DNA from: Owenia fusiformis
Lineage: Eukaryota; Annelida; Polychaeta; Sabellida; Oweniidae
Direction: 5' to 3'
NCBI GenBank assembly: GCA_903813345.2
Contig: CAIIXF020000002.1
Coordinates: 34,740,109 to 34,804,108, forward strand
Length of the DNA: 64,000 nt
Positions 1 to 12,200 of the stretch are shown here, piece by piece. Every line of letters begins with the position of its first letter. Within the stretch, counting starts at the first letter, position 1. The position numbers and the translations under genes are program-made. The notes beneath the pieces are model-generated. The model was not told the DNA's origin. It searched no databases and saw only the letters and a program-made list of their open reading frames with translations.

Positions 1-246
1 TGCGCTCAGTGCAGGACTATAGTCCGGGAACGGGATAAGTTTTGGCCACTTGCTCTGCAGTGGTACTTTTGCACCTGGCGTGACTCTGACTGTTTGACTT
101 ATATTTTGACTGTGTATGCAAGATAGCAAACAGATAATTTCAGACACTAGTATTCTACCACCACAGGGTGACAAAGCCAAGAAATTGATCATCTAATATT
201 GTCATGCCACAAATACGTTTACCAGAGAGAATTTTTAAAATTTATG

Positions 247-1565
247 CTAAGAAATTCTCCATCTAAAATGTCACTCGACTTTTTTTGTGATTATGAGTCA
301 AAGAAAGCATTCTTGAGTTTCAAATTGATTTCTGTGGTAACTTGAAACCATCTTCTAATTTATTCCACTTACCTTTTCAGTGGCGTAGGAACAATATACG
401 CCAAAACGCCAATGCGTAGTGTTGAAAAGCTAGAATGAAATAGCTTAATAATTTCCTTATGTTCTTTAGTCATATTTCCTCATTGTTAATAAATTGTTTG
501 TGATCTCGAGCACACTAAAGAAATGTTTTTGGAAACCATGTAATATGTTCGATTTTTTCAATAGTACTCTTTGCAAGGTTTTTGTTCCTCTGTTACTTTT
601 TTCTAGCTTCGGCCACGATAAATGGCACTTTTTGGCGTAAAAATCAAGGTGATTTGGGGTAGAGGGTTATGATAGTTGGAAGTTTAAGCCAGTAAAAATG
701 AAAGTACATTTCAACTTCAGTTCTAGGAAAGCAATTACCCTAATTTCTATTTTATTTGAAATATAATAGATTATTATTTTAGGAAATAAAGCATTTAGGC
801 ACCAATAATTATTTTGAAAGGAAAAAAACAATTTACCACAAAATGTCACGTTGACTTTTGCATGGGCTTTATTTATCTTATAAAAAAAGTTGAAGACATT
901 AGAGTTATGTTGTATCATTGATCACGGACATGTTTCTATTGATCATACTAGTTTCTTTAATCTGTATTGTTGAGATTTAAAAGATCGGCTTTCCATGGTG
1001 ATTTTATATCATGAAAAACATTCGAACATTTTAAGCACAATTAGAAAGGTATTACCATAAAAATTACGTTTTACGAGCATAAAAGAGGCGTTTTGATTCG
1101 TTAAGATTTGACACAATTTTTTCATATTTTTGGCGTAGTGTTGAATTTACACCTTCCTACGCCCCTGCTTTTATTGTTTCTCCAAATATATTCTTTGAAA
1201 ATCTGATTTTAAGGTTGTTAATCAGGGTAATTCTGTGCCATTTTATCAAAAACCTTGTTGCTATCTAGAAACGAGCAATTGTGATCTTGTTGTTACCTAG
1301 GAACGAGCAACTGTGATGTCACGTCACACTCATGTTAATTCTGGAATCACATGGCAGCCATTTTGGAAATTTCAAAAAAGTTCCCAATAAAAAGGCTAAA
1401 TGCTATTTACAAATTGGAAACTATGGCAGAATCAACAAAGGGTTTGTGAAATAATTAGGATATGGTTTCAAAATTATGCACATGACAATATATGACTACT
1501 AAATGCAGGCAGAGACTTTTAATTGCCAAAAAGTCGAGTGACATTTTAGATGGAGAAATTCTTAG
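247..1565. repeat. Outer 38-bp inverted repeats around a nested element
   Basis: Bases 247-284 and 1528-1565 are reverse complements over 38 bp with a single mismatch. They bracket about 1.24 kb that includes the shorter inverted-repeat element at 378-1167. This looks like a non-autonomous DNA transposon with a second one inserted inside it. No transposase frame is visible. Confidence 0.55.
378..1167. mobile_element. MITE-like element with GGCGTAGGAA termini
   Basis: The left end reads CAGTGGCGTAGGAA and the right end, reverse-complemented, CAGGGGCGTAGGAA. The motif GGCGTAGTGTTGAA recurs subterminally near 412 and 1132. The element is flanked on both sides by CTTTT (373-377 and 1168-1172), consistent with a target-site duplication. 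It is about 790 bp, without a coding frame. The CAGxGGCG termini suggest a hAT-like origin, although the visible flanking duplication is 5 bp, not 8. Confidence 0.6.
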
Positions 1566-3711
1566 AAAAGACGGCCCCCAAATGCTTAAAACTTGACAAT
1601 TTTAATTTCTTCCTTTATTGTATGACTTGTGAAGGTACCGAGATAAACCTGGTCGCAAAATTTATTTCATCATGCGATATAACTTAAACAAAACCAGTTT
1701 ATCAATAATATGTCATGACCCTTGGTAGTCTAACTTCTATATTCTTTGTCACTTATGCTATGTCTACTAGCCACATATATATACTAGTATGTATTTATTC
1801 ACATATACTAGTGGCATTACACATTTATATTTCATTTTGTACTTAAGTAGTTTGTAGTTAGTTGTATGCTTTGTATATGACCCCTGATGGGGATTGAAAT
1901 ACAATAAAGCTAATAAATTTGTTGAAATTTGTTGAAAATTTGCGCATTTCAGCAAATCAATCTCATTGGTTCAAACTTCATTGGCTCAAATTCGATGCAC
2001 CACAAATTGTGCTGTCCCAACACTTACACCATGAATCAAATTAACATGATCTCATTCTCCCTAGATAGTTTTCAATTCACTCAAGTTTTAAAGATGTCAC
2101 TGATGTAGATTTGTTTTAAGATCAGTCAGAGTCCTAGTTTTGGAAACAGGTCAAAATTTTGATGTTTTGTTATTTACATGTTATTACATTTCAGATTGAC
2201 CTCTTACTCCAAAAAAGTATAACTGAACATAATGTCAAATTTCACAAAGGTTCCATTTTTAATTGATGTAAACATGGTGAACTAAAAAACTGAAATGCCC
2301 ATTGTGAAGTAATTTCATGTTTATGCAATCAACTTTGTTATTCAGGTACAGAAACTAGATTCTATGGATGATTTCAACTTTGCTGTCTAAATTTGATCAG
2401 ATACACACCTTTTCTGGGATTGTTTCAGATAGCAAGCTCACAAATGAATATCTATGTTGTAACATTTGTAAAATTAAAATCATTCTTAAAAATAAAGATA
2501 AAACTTCATTGAGTGCTTTTACAATTTTCTTTTTGACAAAATCTCTAACAAAATAAAAAAGTCAGTCAATATGTGTTTTAGAAGCAGTTTTATTTAGCCA
2601 ATACAATTCGTAAGATTTCGAGTAAAGGTAAACATGTTTTGTCATTTTGTGATCCTAGCCTATAGACATATAGCTTTCAGATTGCTTTATTTAAATACAG
2701 CATAAATTGACTTTGTGAATCTAACTTTTTCAGAATGTAATAGCAACAAAATATATTGGGATTTAGTCCTGTTCATCACAGTTATTGTGGCTAAGAATAT
2801 ATGCAGCTGTATAGATACATAGGCAGCTGTAGTTAGGAGCAAATGCAGTTGTGAGAAGCTCACAAGGAAGAGAATTTAAAGGTAGGATTTCATAAAGCTT
2901 ACTAAGAAGAGTATCTTCAAAAAAAAATTGATACTTATTCAAGCTCAACTAATATCTTTTGATGTATTAATTGATATAATTCAAGGAGTGAATTGTAGGT
3001 ATAGATGATTCAGAAAGAAATTATTGTGTTTACTGCATGCTGTCATAGTAACACATATCATTTAAACATAAAACATTTTTAGATGTAAACAAATATGATG
3101 GTGAAAACGAAAGGAAGCATTCAAGGATATATACATGCTATGGATTTTATTTGGGATATGATGAATAATGAATATATGACATCAACAATTTTATGCTGAA
3201 CAAATTAAGATTTTATACTTCAGCAAGGTAATAAGTAGAAAATAAGAGTTAATAGCGCTATCAAATATCAATTGTGAAATAGGGGAAATTGTATGAAAGT
3301 CTGAACAGAAAAGAAAATACACAGGATAATATCAGGTAAATATCAGATTTAATACAATGTGGTCATAGTGCTATTTCAGTCCAGTGTATTTATGAGATCT
3401 TTCAGCTTTTAATCATTTGGTCAAAGCTTTTATGCGCTTATTCTTACGATATCAATAAATCAAATCAAAACATGACCCAGATCAATAGAAATGCATATTT
3501 GCCTATATTTCATATGAAGTGTAATATTGTAGATGTCGGATATGTGTTTAAAAGCTTTATAATAAAAGTGCATCAGATAAAGCTAATCTGAAAATGAATC
3601 ATCTAGAAAATGAATGTTGGGGAAACAAGAAAATGTTTTTTTCATGTAACATTTGTTCTGTGTACAGAATAGAAGAATTTACTGAAGAGAGGTTGGGTTT
3701 ACATTATGATG

Positions 3712-3735
3712 TCATGTCATGTCATGTCATGTCAG
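3712..3735 (+). repeat. ATGTC pentanucleotide microsatellite
   Basis: About five tandem copies of the pentamer ATGTC in gene-free sequence. Confidence 0.8.
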
Positions 3736-4836
3736 TTTTTGTTTTATTAGTCTGAAATGATTATTGATGTGTTGTATCTGATTGCAGGCAATGTAAGTGT
3801 ACATGAATATATGTTTGTTTGTTAATTTCTAATATTGTGTGTTTGAGAACAAGTTCATTGTCTCATTGTGTCATATTTACAAAGATCTTTATTTTACAAT
3901 AGAATCTAATAAAAATAATAATAATTTACATATCTCTAGGTACCATAACATCAAAAATATCCTCATAAGACTCAATAACAATTTCATTAAATATTGGTAA
4001 TTATAATCAGGAAAATTCTCATTTACAAAAATACTTTAACATTCTGAATCTTGATACAGCCCCCAAAACAGGTGTATATTTCCCTCCCTAAGTCTCCAGT
4101 TGCCAAACTTATGGAGGGCAGTGTACATTGATTTTATTGATAGCATATAAAAAATTTAAAGAGAAAGATGTCAACATTGAACTCAGCTGTTGTTATTTTA
4201 CGATGCCTCATTATTGACAATGCTGTTATATTCTTCAACAAGCAGGCAAGGGAGATCTCTTCCCATGATTCAAAGCCAACATCATGTGTTTCAATCCGAC
4301 CAATCAAATCAAAGGATTTAATCAAACTCATTAATTTTAGATAGCTTTTTATTACCTTAATCCAACTAGATTCTTTAGGTTAAGGAATCATTCAGTATTA
4401 TATGGAAACAGGAAACGGACCATAATTCGCAAAACACATTTTTATTTGATAGAGTGCATCAAGTATTAGACATGGACTAATAAATTGTTTATGTTGAATT
4501 GAACAATTGATGCTTAATATGCAACAGTAGAATTTGTTTTAACAGTATTGTTTCTGGAATAAGGTAAGGTACTATTTATGTATAATGATTTGCCTATAAA
4601 CAGTACAGTATATGGAGGTGTTCAGAAGCTAAATATCATGAAAGCAGAATTATTGCAATCTTTTTATACATTTGTTGGCTGTTTGTGATTTTAGATGTTT
4701 CTAGTATAAAAACTAGCAAACAAACATTTGAGCGATTGAGAAAACTTACAAAAACAGTATGCAATAAACATAAACAATTTTTCTATTGTTGTTACAGTTA
4801 CTGTAAAAAATATTTTAGTTTACATGATGCAGTTTG

Positions 4837-5329
4837 CAGGCCTGTCAACTTGGGAACATCTAACATGAGTGACTTGGAAATGTTGAACACTCCCCTCAAA
4901 ATGTGGACACCTTGGTCCAAATCTGAACACCTTGATCCAAATTTTGAACACCTTTGTTTAAATTTTATTACATCTTGCCAAATTTTGAACACCTCACATT
5001 TTTCGCGCTAGCTACGCTAGCGTTTCAAACATCCATCAACGGGAGGGGGGGGGGGGAGGTACGAAAAATTTCAAACGGAATGTGTGACATATACTTAATT
5101 CGCGTGAAAAGTCCGAACGAAATGCGTACTTTTTTTCCGGCGTTCGTATTTTTGCTGTGTAGACGATCTTTTTTAGAAATTTTTCTGCAGAAATATTTTT
5201 GCTTGACGATTACCAGGTAAAATGCGTATTTGCGTGACATTTTCTGTCACGCAAAAATAACTGGCGTGACTTCAAATTCTTCAGCAAATGCGTGACAAAT
5301 ACGCAAATTGCGGGACAGTTGACAGGCCT
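4837..5329. mobile_element. hAT-like MITE with 8-bp target duplication
   Basis: The left end CAGGCCTGTCAAC matches the reverse complement of the right end (GTTGACAGGCCT). The octamer GCAGTTTG flanks both sides (4829-4836 and 5330-5337). An 8-bp duplication with CAG-type termini is the hAT superfamily signature. The 493-bp interior has no transposase; it holds repeated GAACACCT-type phrases, a poly-G run near 5041 and CGTGACA-type phrases. Confidence 0.75.
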
Positions 5330-7056
5330 GCAGTTTGAGTCTTCAGGAATAGTTACTCATGGCTGTGATTTTTAATATAAAATCTATTGCAGGGTGAGAT
5401 AACCTCTAACTTAATGGCTTATTTATTTTCTAATGCAATTTTAGATACATTATCAGTCTGGTGTGAAATATTATTTTTCGAATAATGCGAAATACTGATG
5501 AAACAATACTTGTCTTCATGGTACCCGCATGGACCAAACAGCACCAGGATTGAACCAAATTACAAAAACCTAAAACTCTGTAAAACTCATAATTGAATAT
5601 TGACTCGTCTCTAGGCGCTCAGTAGGGATATAAGGCTATATCAACCTTATATTTACCTAATTATCAATTGAACATTTGTTTTACACCATGGAGTGGGAAA
5701 TCAAACATAGAAGTGTTTATATAAAGACAAAACTCATAAAGTCAAGTTGTCATAGCCTCAAACTACAATTACCTTGCAGAATTTCATTATCGTTTTTGTA
5801 TTGTAAATCAATCATAGATGGTCTTTATCTCCAGTGTCAGATAATTCAATGTTTGTTTATTACTTTTTAGACTAAAGTTATGTCACTCTATCAACATAAC
5901 CTTTTTACTCCATCGAGTGACAAGATTTTTGCCACAAAAGAAACGATCCCGATATATAAGACATTAGTAATCTGTAATAGAATTTTGAGCTGAAACTAAA
6001 ACTTTTACAATTTTAATGCAGTATTTACAAATCATATTTTAAAATGTGAAGAATGAATGAATGCTAAAAGATCACAAAATTAAGCATCCTGCTATTCAAA
6101 TAAAGTTAAAAATAAAGTTAAAGTCGAAATCTGGCACAAATGCTCTGGTTTCAAACATATTTCAGAGCCTAGAGCAGTCCAACGTTTATCAAATTGTCTT
6201 TTAAATTATTGGCCAATAAGATGATTAGACTGATTTGACAATGAGTTTCTCTATACTTGTCAGCTCATTTTAAATAAGGATTTGAAAAAAAAATGACACT
6301 TTCAGGGTTCGTATATTCTGTGTTTTTGGGTTTGATTACATTCTTCAAATGAAGACTCTAAATATTTATTATCAGTTTTTTTTCTTTAAATCTATAATAC
6401 ATTCTTTATTAGGGGGGCTACCATTATACAACTAGAGAATGATCTCTTGTAAAACTAGTAATGAAATGTTAAAAGTTCACGACTGGCCTGGATATATTGT
6501 GTCAAAAGGTTTAAACCAACATGGCATGTCAACAAAGCCACTCTATTACCCAGAGATCAGTAGCTTTTAAGAAATGTCCTGTCGTCCTGATAGGGCTGAC
6601 TCAGAACAGATTTCGCCTTTGAAAGGATTAATAATGAATATTGTTTGTACAATAAATAGTTGGTCACTCAGTACATGTTTGTGAGATACTGTCTGTTTCA
6701 TTCTTTCACACATGCATATATTTATTTTTTATTCATGTATTATAGACAAATATGGAATTAGGTCTGTAACATATAAAATGTTCAGTGGTTGTGCCAGAAA
6801 TTACCATTACCGTTATATATTTTTTATTTCATTATTTATTTATTTATTTAGAACTATGCTTTTGTATCAGCGGCACGCTTTCACAGGTGCGTCTTCACAA
6901 TAAAACATAATATATCTAAAACTAAGTCTTAAGAATCTTTAAGATTGCACTAAAACTTTAGTGGTTAAAATAGGTTTGCTATGAGACTAAAATACTAAAT
7001 AACTAATACATCTTAAGTAAGAACATCTCCATCTATAAAAACAAGGTCTCTGCCTT

Positions 7057-7290
7057 TCAAAGTTATACCCGGCCGTTCAAATTTATACTAAACCAATCAA
7101 AGTTATGCCAAATTTATACCAAGCTTTTTAAAGTTATGTTAAGTCTTTCAAAGTTATGTCAAGGTTATGTTAAGTTATACCGAGCCTTTCAAAGTTACAC
7201 TTAGCCTTCCAAAGATATACCGAGCCTTCCAAAGTTATGCCAAGCTTTGAAGTTATACCAAGCCTTTGAAAGTTATACTCAACCCTCACA
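7057..7290 (+). repeat. Degenerate tandem repeat, unit about 20-23 bp
   Basis: The phrase CAAAGTTATACCRAGCCTTT recurs about ten times with substitutions and small indels. This is an old, decayed minisatellite in gene-free sequence. Confidence 0.65.
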
Positions 7291-8043
7291 GCCATTCTTT
7301 GGAATGGTATTAAACCACTTAACTATTATTGCTTAGATATATAGATAGATCACACATGGGGGATAATACCATGTGTATTCTAATCTACTATAAGGATAAA
7401 TCCATGATCTAATCTCTAATAAATATTTAAGTGAATGCTGTCATACTTTTGTGAATCTTGACTATTATGATCATAGATGAACTTGTTCTCATGCTTAAAT
7501 GCCTTTTAACTCTCTAAAATACCTGACCATTACGCACCTTCTCTAGGGGTAAAGGAGATAACGGATGGGTCAAGGGAGTCAGGAAACTTTATGCAAGACT
7601 AAGAGACTAAGTTCAGTGCATGCAGTTCGTCACACAATAGAAGTTGACAAGGGGATTATTTTTTGGGTTCAAAACTTAGGCCCCACTTTTGAAACTGGAA
7701 AGACCATTTTCAAAAATTATGGCCTTTTCCAAAGAATATTAGTGCATATTATATCAAAATGAGGGACAAAATAACATTAATCACAACATCAAATTGATTT
7801 AATCCAATATGAAGAAGATCCAAACCCTCGTCAGGTCATAAACATGCACAAGGTCAGCATACAACTACAAAGTGTATAATAAGAGAAATATTGGAAAACT
7901 GTCACCTAACTGACGTATTTGTTGTCAATATACAAACTGAGAAATATACTGATTAGCGCACTTGACAGTTGAAGACTTTAAGTATCATTCTCAGATAGCA
8001 AACTTGGATTACTTTCAACAAATGTTCATGCTGTCATGAAATG

Positions 8044-8254
8044 TACACTGCACTTCATAAGTTTGGCAATTGGAAGTTTTCGTTGGATAGCAACTCAAAG
8101 CATGTCATTGTTTCAATCTGAATTTTACTCCTTAATTACAATAGATCGGAAATTTATGACAGATTTGATGAAATTTAAAATTTGTTAGTTAAACAGCTTT
8201 GGTAAGTGATCCAGAATGGGATTTCCAGTTGCCAAACTTATGGAGGGGAGTGTA
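8044..8254. mobile_element. TA-flanked foldback MITE (TACACT family)
   Basis: The left end begins TACACTGCACTTCATAAG and the right end, reverse-complemented, TACACTCCCCTCCATAAG, both continuing into TTTGGCAAnTGGAA. The inverted repeats are about 35 bp, the whole about 211 bp, with TA at both ends as in Tc1/mariner-type insertions. Related copies lie at 28042-28195 and 55382-55918, with a probable single end near 4090-4125. Confidence 0.65.
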
Positions 8255-9268
8255 TGAATGATAATCCCTATATATTATATGCTGAATGGTTGCCTATTTA
8301 TACCTTTAAATAAATCATAGATGCATCAACTGAATATGTTCTTCAGGTTAGATTTAAAAATACATTTTTACATACAGTAAAACCTATAAAACACAAAATA
8401 AAACCTAAAAAGTTCTACTTTGGAGGTGTTTAACTTACAGAGTACATTTTACGTTAAGAAAATTGGTTAAAGGATTTGATAACAATTTCCACTTGCAGAG
8501 TTGTTCCACTTTCATAACTGTTCTACTTTTTCTTAAAGGTGTTCCATTTGACAGGTGCACATGGATAAAAGTCTCTTCATATGGAAGTGAATTTGAAAGA
8601 AGGTTAATTAAGAAAGAATATGATAAACAGGCATGAAATCAGCAAAATAAATCAGCTCATATCATAAAATAATATTTATTATTTTGCCAGGTAAAATATT
8701 ATTGCAAGGGTCTAAATAGAACATGTACATTAGATTATAAGAGCCATAAGATAATGCTAGTAAAATTGATACATTGAAATGTACAAAATCAGATAAACGG
8801 AACTGTTATTGATTTAATAAATGGACAACATGAAACAGTTATAGTATTAGGTAAACATCCATTATGGAACAATAAATATCCTAAGGAAAACTAAGGTTTG
8901 TACAGCACTCGTATACTCAGTAATGTTATTGTATTTTAATTAGACACAACATTTTAATAGATTCAGTAATTTTCTTACTGTACAATATGTACTCTTGTAG
9001 GCTCTGAGTTCCAATCTTAAGATATAAAAGTTACTGTATATTAATTATTGAAGGACTTTGTGAAATCTTAATCCATGGAGGTTTTTCATACATATAACCG
9101 AAGAATGTGCTGGTTTCACACTATGACTTTGTGAAAGATTATTCATCTTGTAGATCTAATAAGATTATTCTAAATTCATCATATCAAACTTGGTTTATGT
9201 AGGATATTTATGAAAGGAATTCATTTCAGTAACAAAAAAAAATATACAGGATTTTTTTTTATTTTCAG

Positions 9269-12200
9269 ATATGCAACTGAAGTCATAGTATCATAGTTAT
9301 TATGACATCACAATGTAAAATGAGCTAACAATAATGTCTACACTGATGGCCCAAGTATACGGAGGGTCGAGCCAGATGGGGCGTCTTCTACAGCAAGAAC
9401 AGCGACTCCTAGGACGCGAGATGAAAGGTGAATCTCTGCCAAATATAAAACAAACTCATGATGTCAAAGACTCTGAGTTCAACAATAATGATGTCACAAT
9501 GAAGTCACAAAGTTATCATTTTGCAGAGGATTTCTTTCGCAAGGAACCTTGTTTGTATAGCCATAATGTATTTATGAAAGCCGGGCAAGTTTTTGCTTCG
9601 TTACGTCATGAAGCGAAAGAGGAAAATGCCCTTATAAGGAAAAGACAGGAACAATCAGATAGACAGCAAATCAAATTGCCAGATATAGATTTTGAATCTG
9701 AGGGAGAGAAAAGACTCGTCTTCGATCTGGCATTTAGTGCTTTAAAATGTAAGTTGACATTTTTATTTCAGTTACAATCAATAATTATTAAGTATGTATT
9801 CACCAGAAAAGACTATTTTTTAATTATAAATAAATACATGAAAGTTGACCTTGTATATAGATTTTAAAACTTTCTGCAATTTTTTTGTTGTTGTAAAATA
9901 TAACACTATTTAAAAAAAATTGATATGACCAATATTGCAATTTTTATATAGTTATCCATGATAAGTTTGTATTTTGACCTAGTTTTGCAGTTTGACCTAG
10001 TTTCCATGTGAGCCCTGACCATTTATGTCATTTACACATACACTTCCCAATACCTAAATCAATATAATGGCGAATACATTACAGTCTAAAATTGTAACAA
10101 AGTCAGTATATTTATCAGATAGGTAAACAGTTTCGTGATTATTTATTTTATTCTGTAGGGTCAATTCCAAACTCAAAGATAGCTAATAATTATACATGTA
10201 GAGCATTGTAATCTATTGATACATGGATAATATTCTTGCATGGTTACTACAAGTTAGTGTCTCACAATTGAAGTATAAATTAAATATCAATATGTATGAT
10301 TGCAAAATCGAAAAATGTCTGAAGTATCAATCAGGTTGTGCTCAGGTCAGGATACCCATACAATTTTTTTTATCTCACAAAGGAATGTTGATGCTATTCT
10401 AATTTCTAAAATAGAATTAAATTAAAAGATAGATTTAAATTAAAAAACCAAAAAGTCAAAAATTTATGAGGTGTTTGGAATATGCTTTCAATAAATGCAA
10501 AGTGACTTATTTTTTTGAAATTAAGAAAAGAATTTATTCTCGATATATATCTGCCTTTTCCTAAAACAAATAGCTTATGCTATTAAGAAAAATAAATGTA
10601 GTAAGGGTTTCACTAATATTTCTCACAACAGGCTAAATAAATGAAAACACCAGGCAATATTAGTGGAAATCATAAATTTAACATGGAAAAGTTGAAAAGT
10701 CCCTAAAAACAACAGGCGATTTTGTGAAAACAACCAGTGAAAATCGCCTGTTGCCTGCTGCTAATGAAACCCCTGTGTAGTATAAGCAAAAGGGGCCAAG
10801 TCATAGTAATGAAACCCTCATCAAAGAAGAAATAAAATCAAACTTGGGTATGACCCTTTGTTTTAGGGTTTGAAACTCACAACTGCCAAACTGCCAATGG
10901 CAGCTACTTTTCACTTTTGGCAGTGAACTTAGAAAAGGTATATATATAACATTGTATAAGGCTTTGGACTGAACATGGGCTTGGACTGAATGACTATATG
11001 TTAATCTGTGTCAGTAATGTTTTGAACCTTAGTTTAGTTCTTTTAGTTGCTAAAAAATGTTTAAGATTTATTTTGACGCAACCCCGCATTGATCGTTATT
11101 GTTACCTGACAACAATGATAAGCTACCTGGATACAATAAAGAGGTAATTAACACATAAATTTACTGTTTCATTAACCTTTGATCCAATCATAATGACTCT
11201 TCATGTTTATACTTCCCCTTTAATAAAATATACCAGAGATATCTTGTGTATGAATGGAGAAAATGTGAAAAGAGGGGGATAATTGTTGAAAAGTGTACAA
11301 AACAGACATATCAACACTATACAGATGTATTTAATTTATCACGATAAGTTTTTTCAAGAAATGTTTTGCAATAAGTGTGACAATCTCATTATGGTTCTGA
11401 GCAAACTGCAATATTTTCTGATTCTTAATTGGGGATTTATAAATGCTCTACCATATGGTAAATTAGTTGAAGGGAAATATTCTGGAAAATAGCTAAATAA
11501 AAGGGAAATATATGACCAGAGAAAATACATGAATATTGATAATGTAATAAAATGTAAATTTTGATTCATGTTGTAAATATACCATTGTAATTTCCAGCAG
11601 ACTTCTAGCAAAGTGGTGTTTCTGCCCCTCCACCAGTGCCCCACCCTGATCTCCCTTCCCTTAAAAAGCTGCCTCGTAGTTAAGGGATTCAAGGCTAAGG
11701 TCTTAGATGATACATGAAAGCAAGGTGTACTTAATGGACAGATGACCTTCTTTTTCATATTCTTTATATTCTTACACTTTATTGTTATTGGATTATACCT
11801 AAGATTATCCACTTAGGTTACCATAGCAACCAATACAAATAGCCATATATTTTCCAACTTGTTTTTATCACAAGGAAAAGGGTATTGAGGCCTAGAAAAT
11901 CGCTTCAGATTAATTTCATGGAAATTCACTGAATGAGCGGTTAAGAACTACACTAAGAATGCAATAGAGAGGCTTTAACTTGTACTTAAAATATACATTT
12001 TCCATGCTTTTTCCATGTTTATTTCTCCCTAATAGAAATGAGAATCCAATTTTATTTATTTTTACTGTTATTCATCCTATGGACTCCTTGCCTGTTTATT
12101 TTATTCAATGTTTGTTTCACCCATTTTCACTCAACTTCATTTTTGAAATAATGCAACTATGATGTTGAATTAATGGGAAAATCCAATTGAACGTCTGAGT

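Larger units (their letters stand above)
1..9268. other. Gene-free upstream region
   Basis: No convincing coding exon is seen on either strand; all open frames are short, AT-rich and without family resemblance. The region holds several inverted-repeat elements listed separately (247-1565, 378-1167, 4837-5329, 8044-8254), a short ATGTC pentamer run near 3712-3735 and a degenerate repeat at 7057-7290. A 5' non-coding exon and promoter of the NSUN7-like gene should lie here, because its first coding exon is preceded by a splice acceptor, but I could not place them. Confidence 0.6.

Noticed and set aside
6712-6903. Membrane-protein-like small frame
   Set aside because: Hydrophobicity comes from T/A-rich sequence; there is no start context, splice structure or homology.
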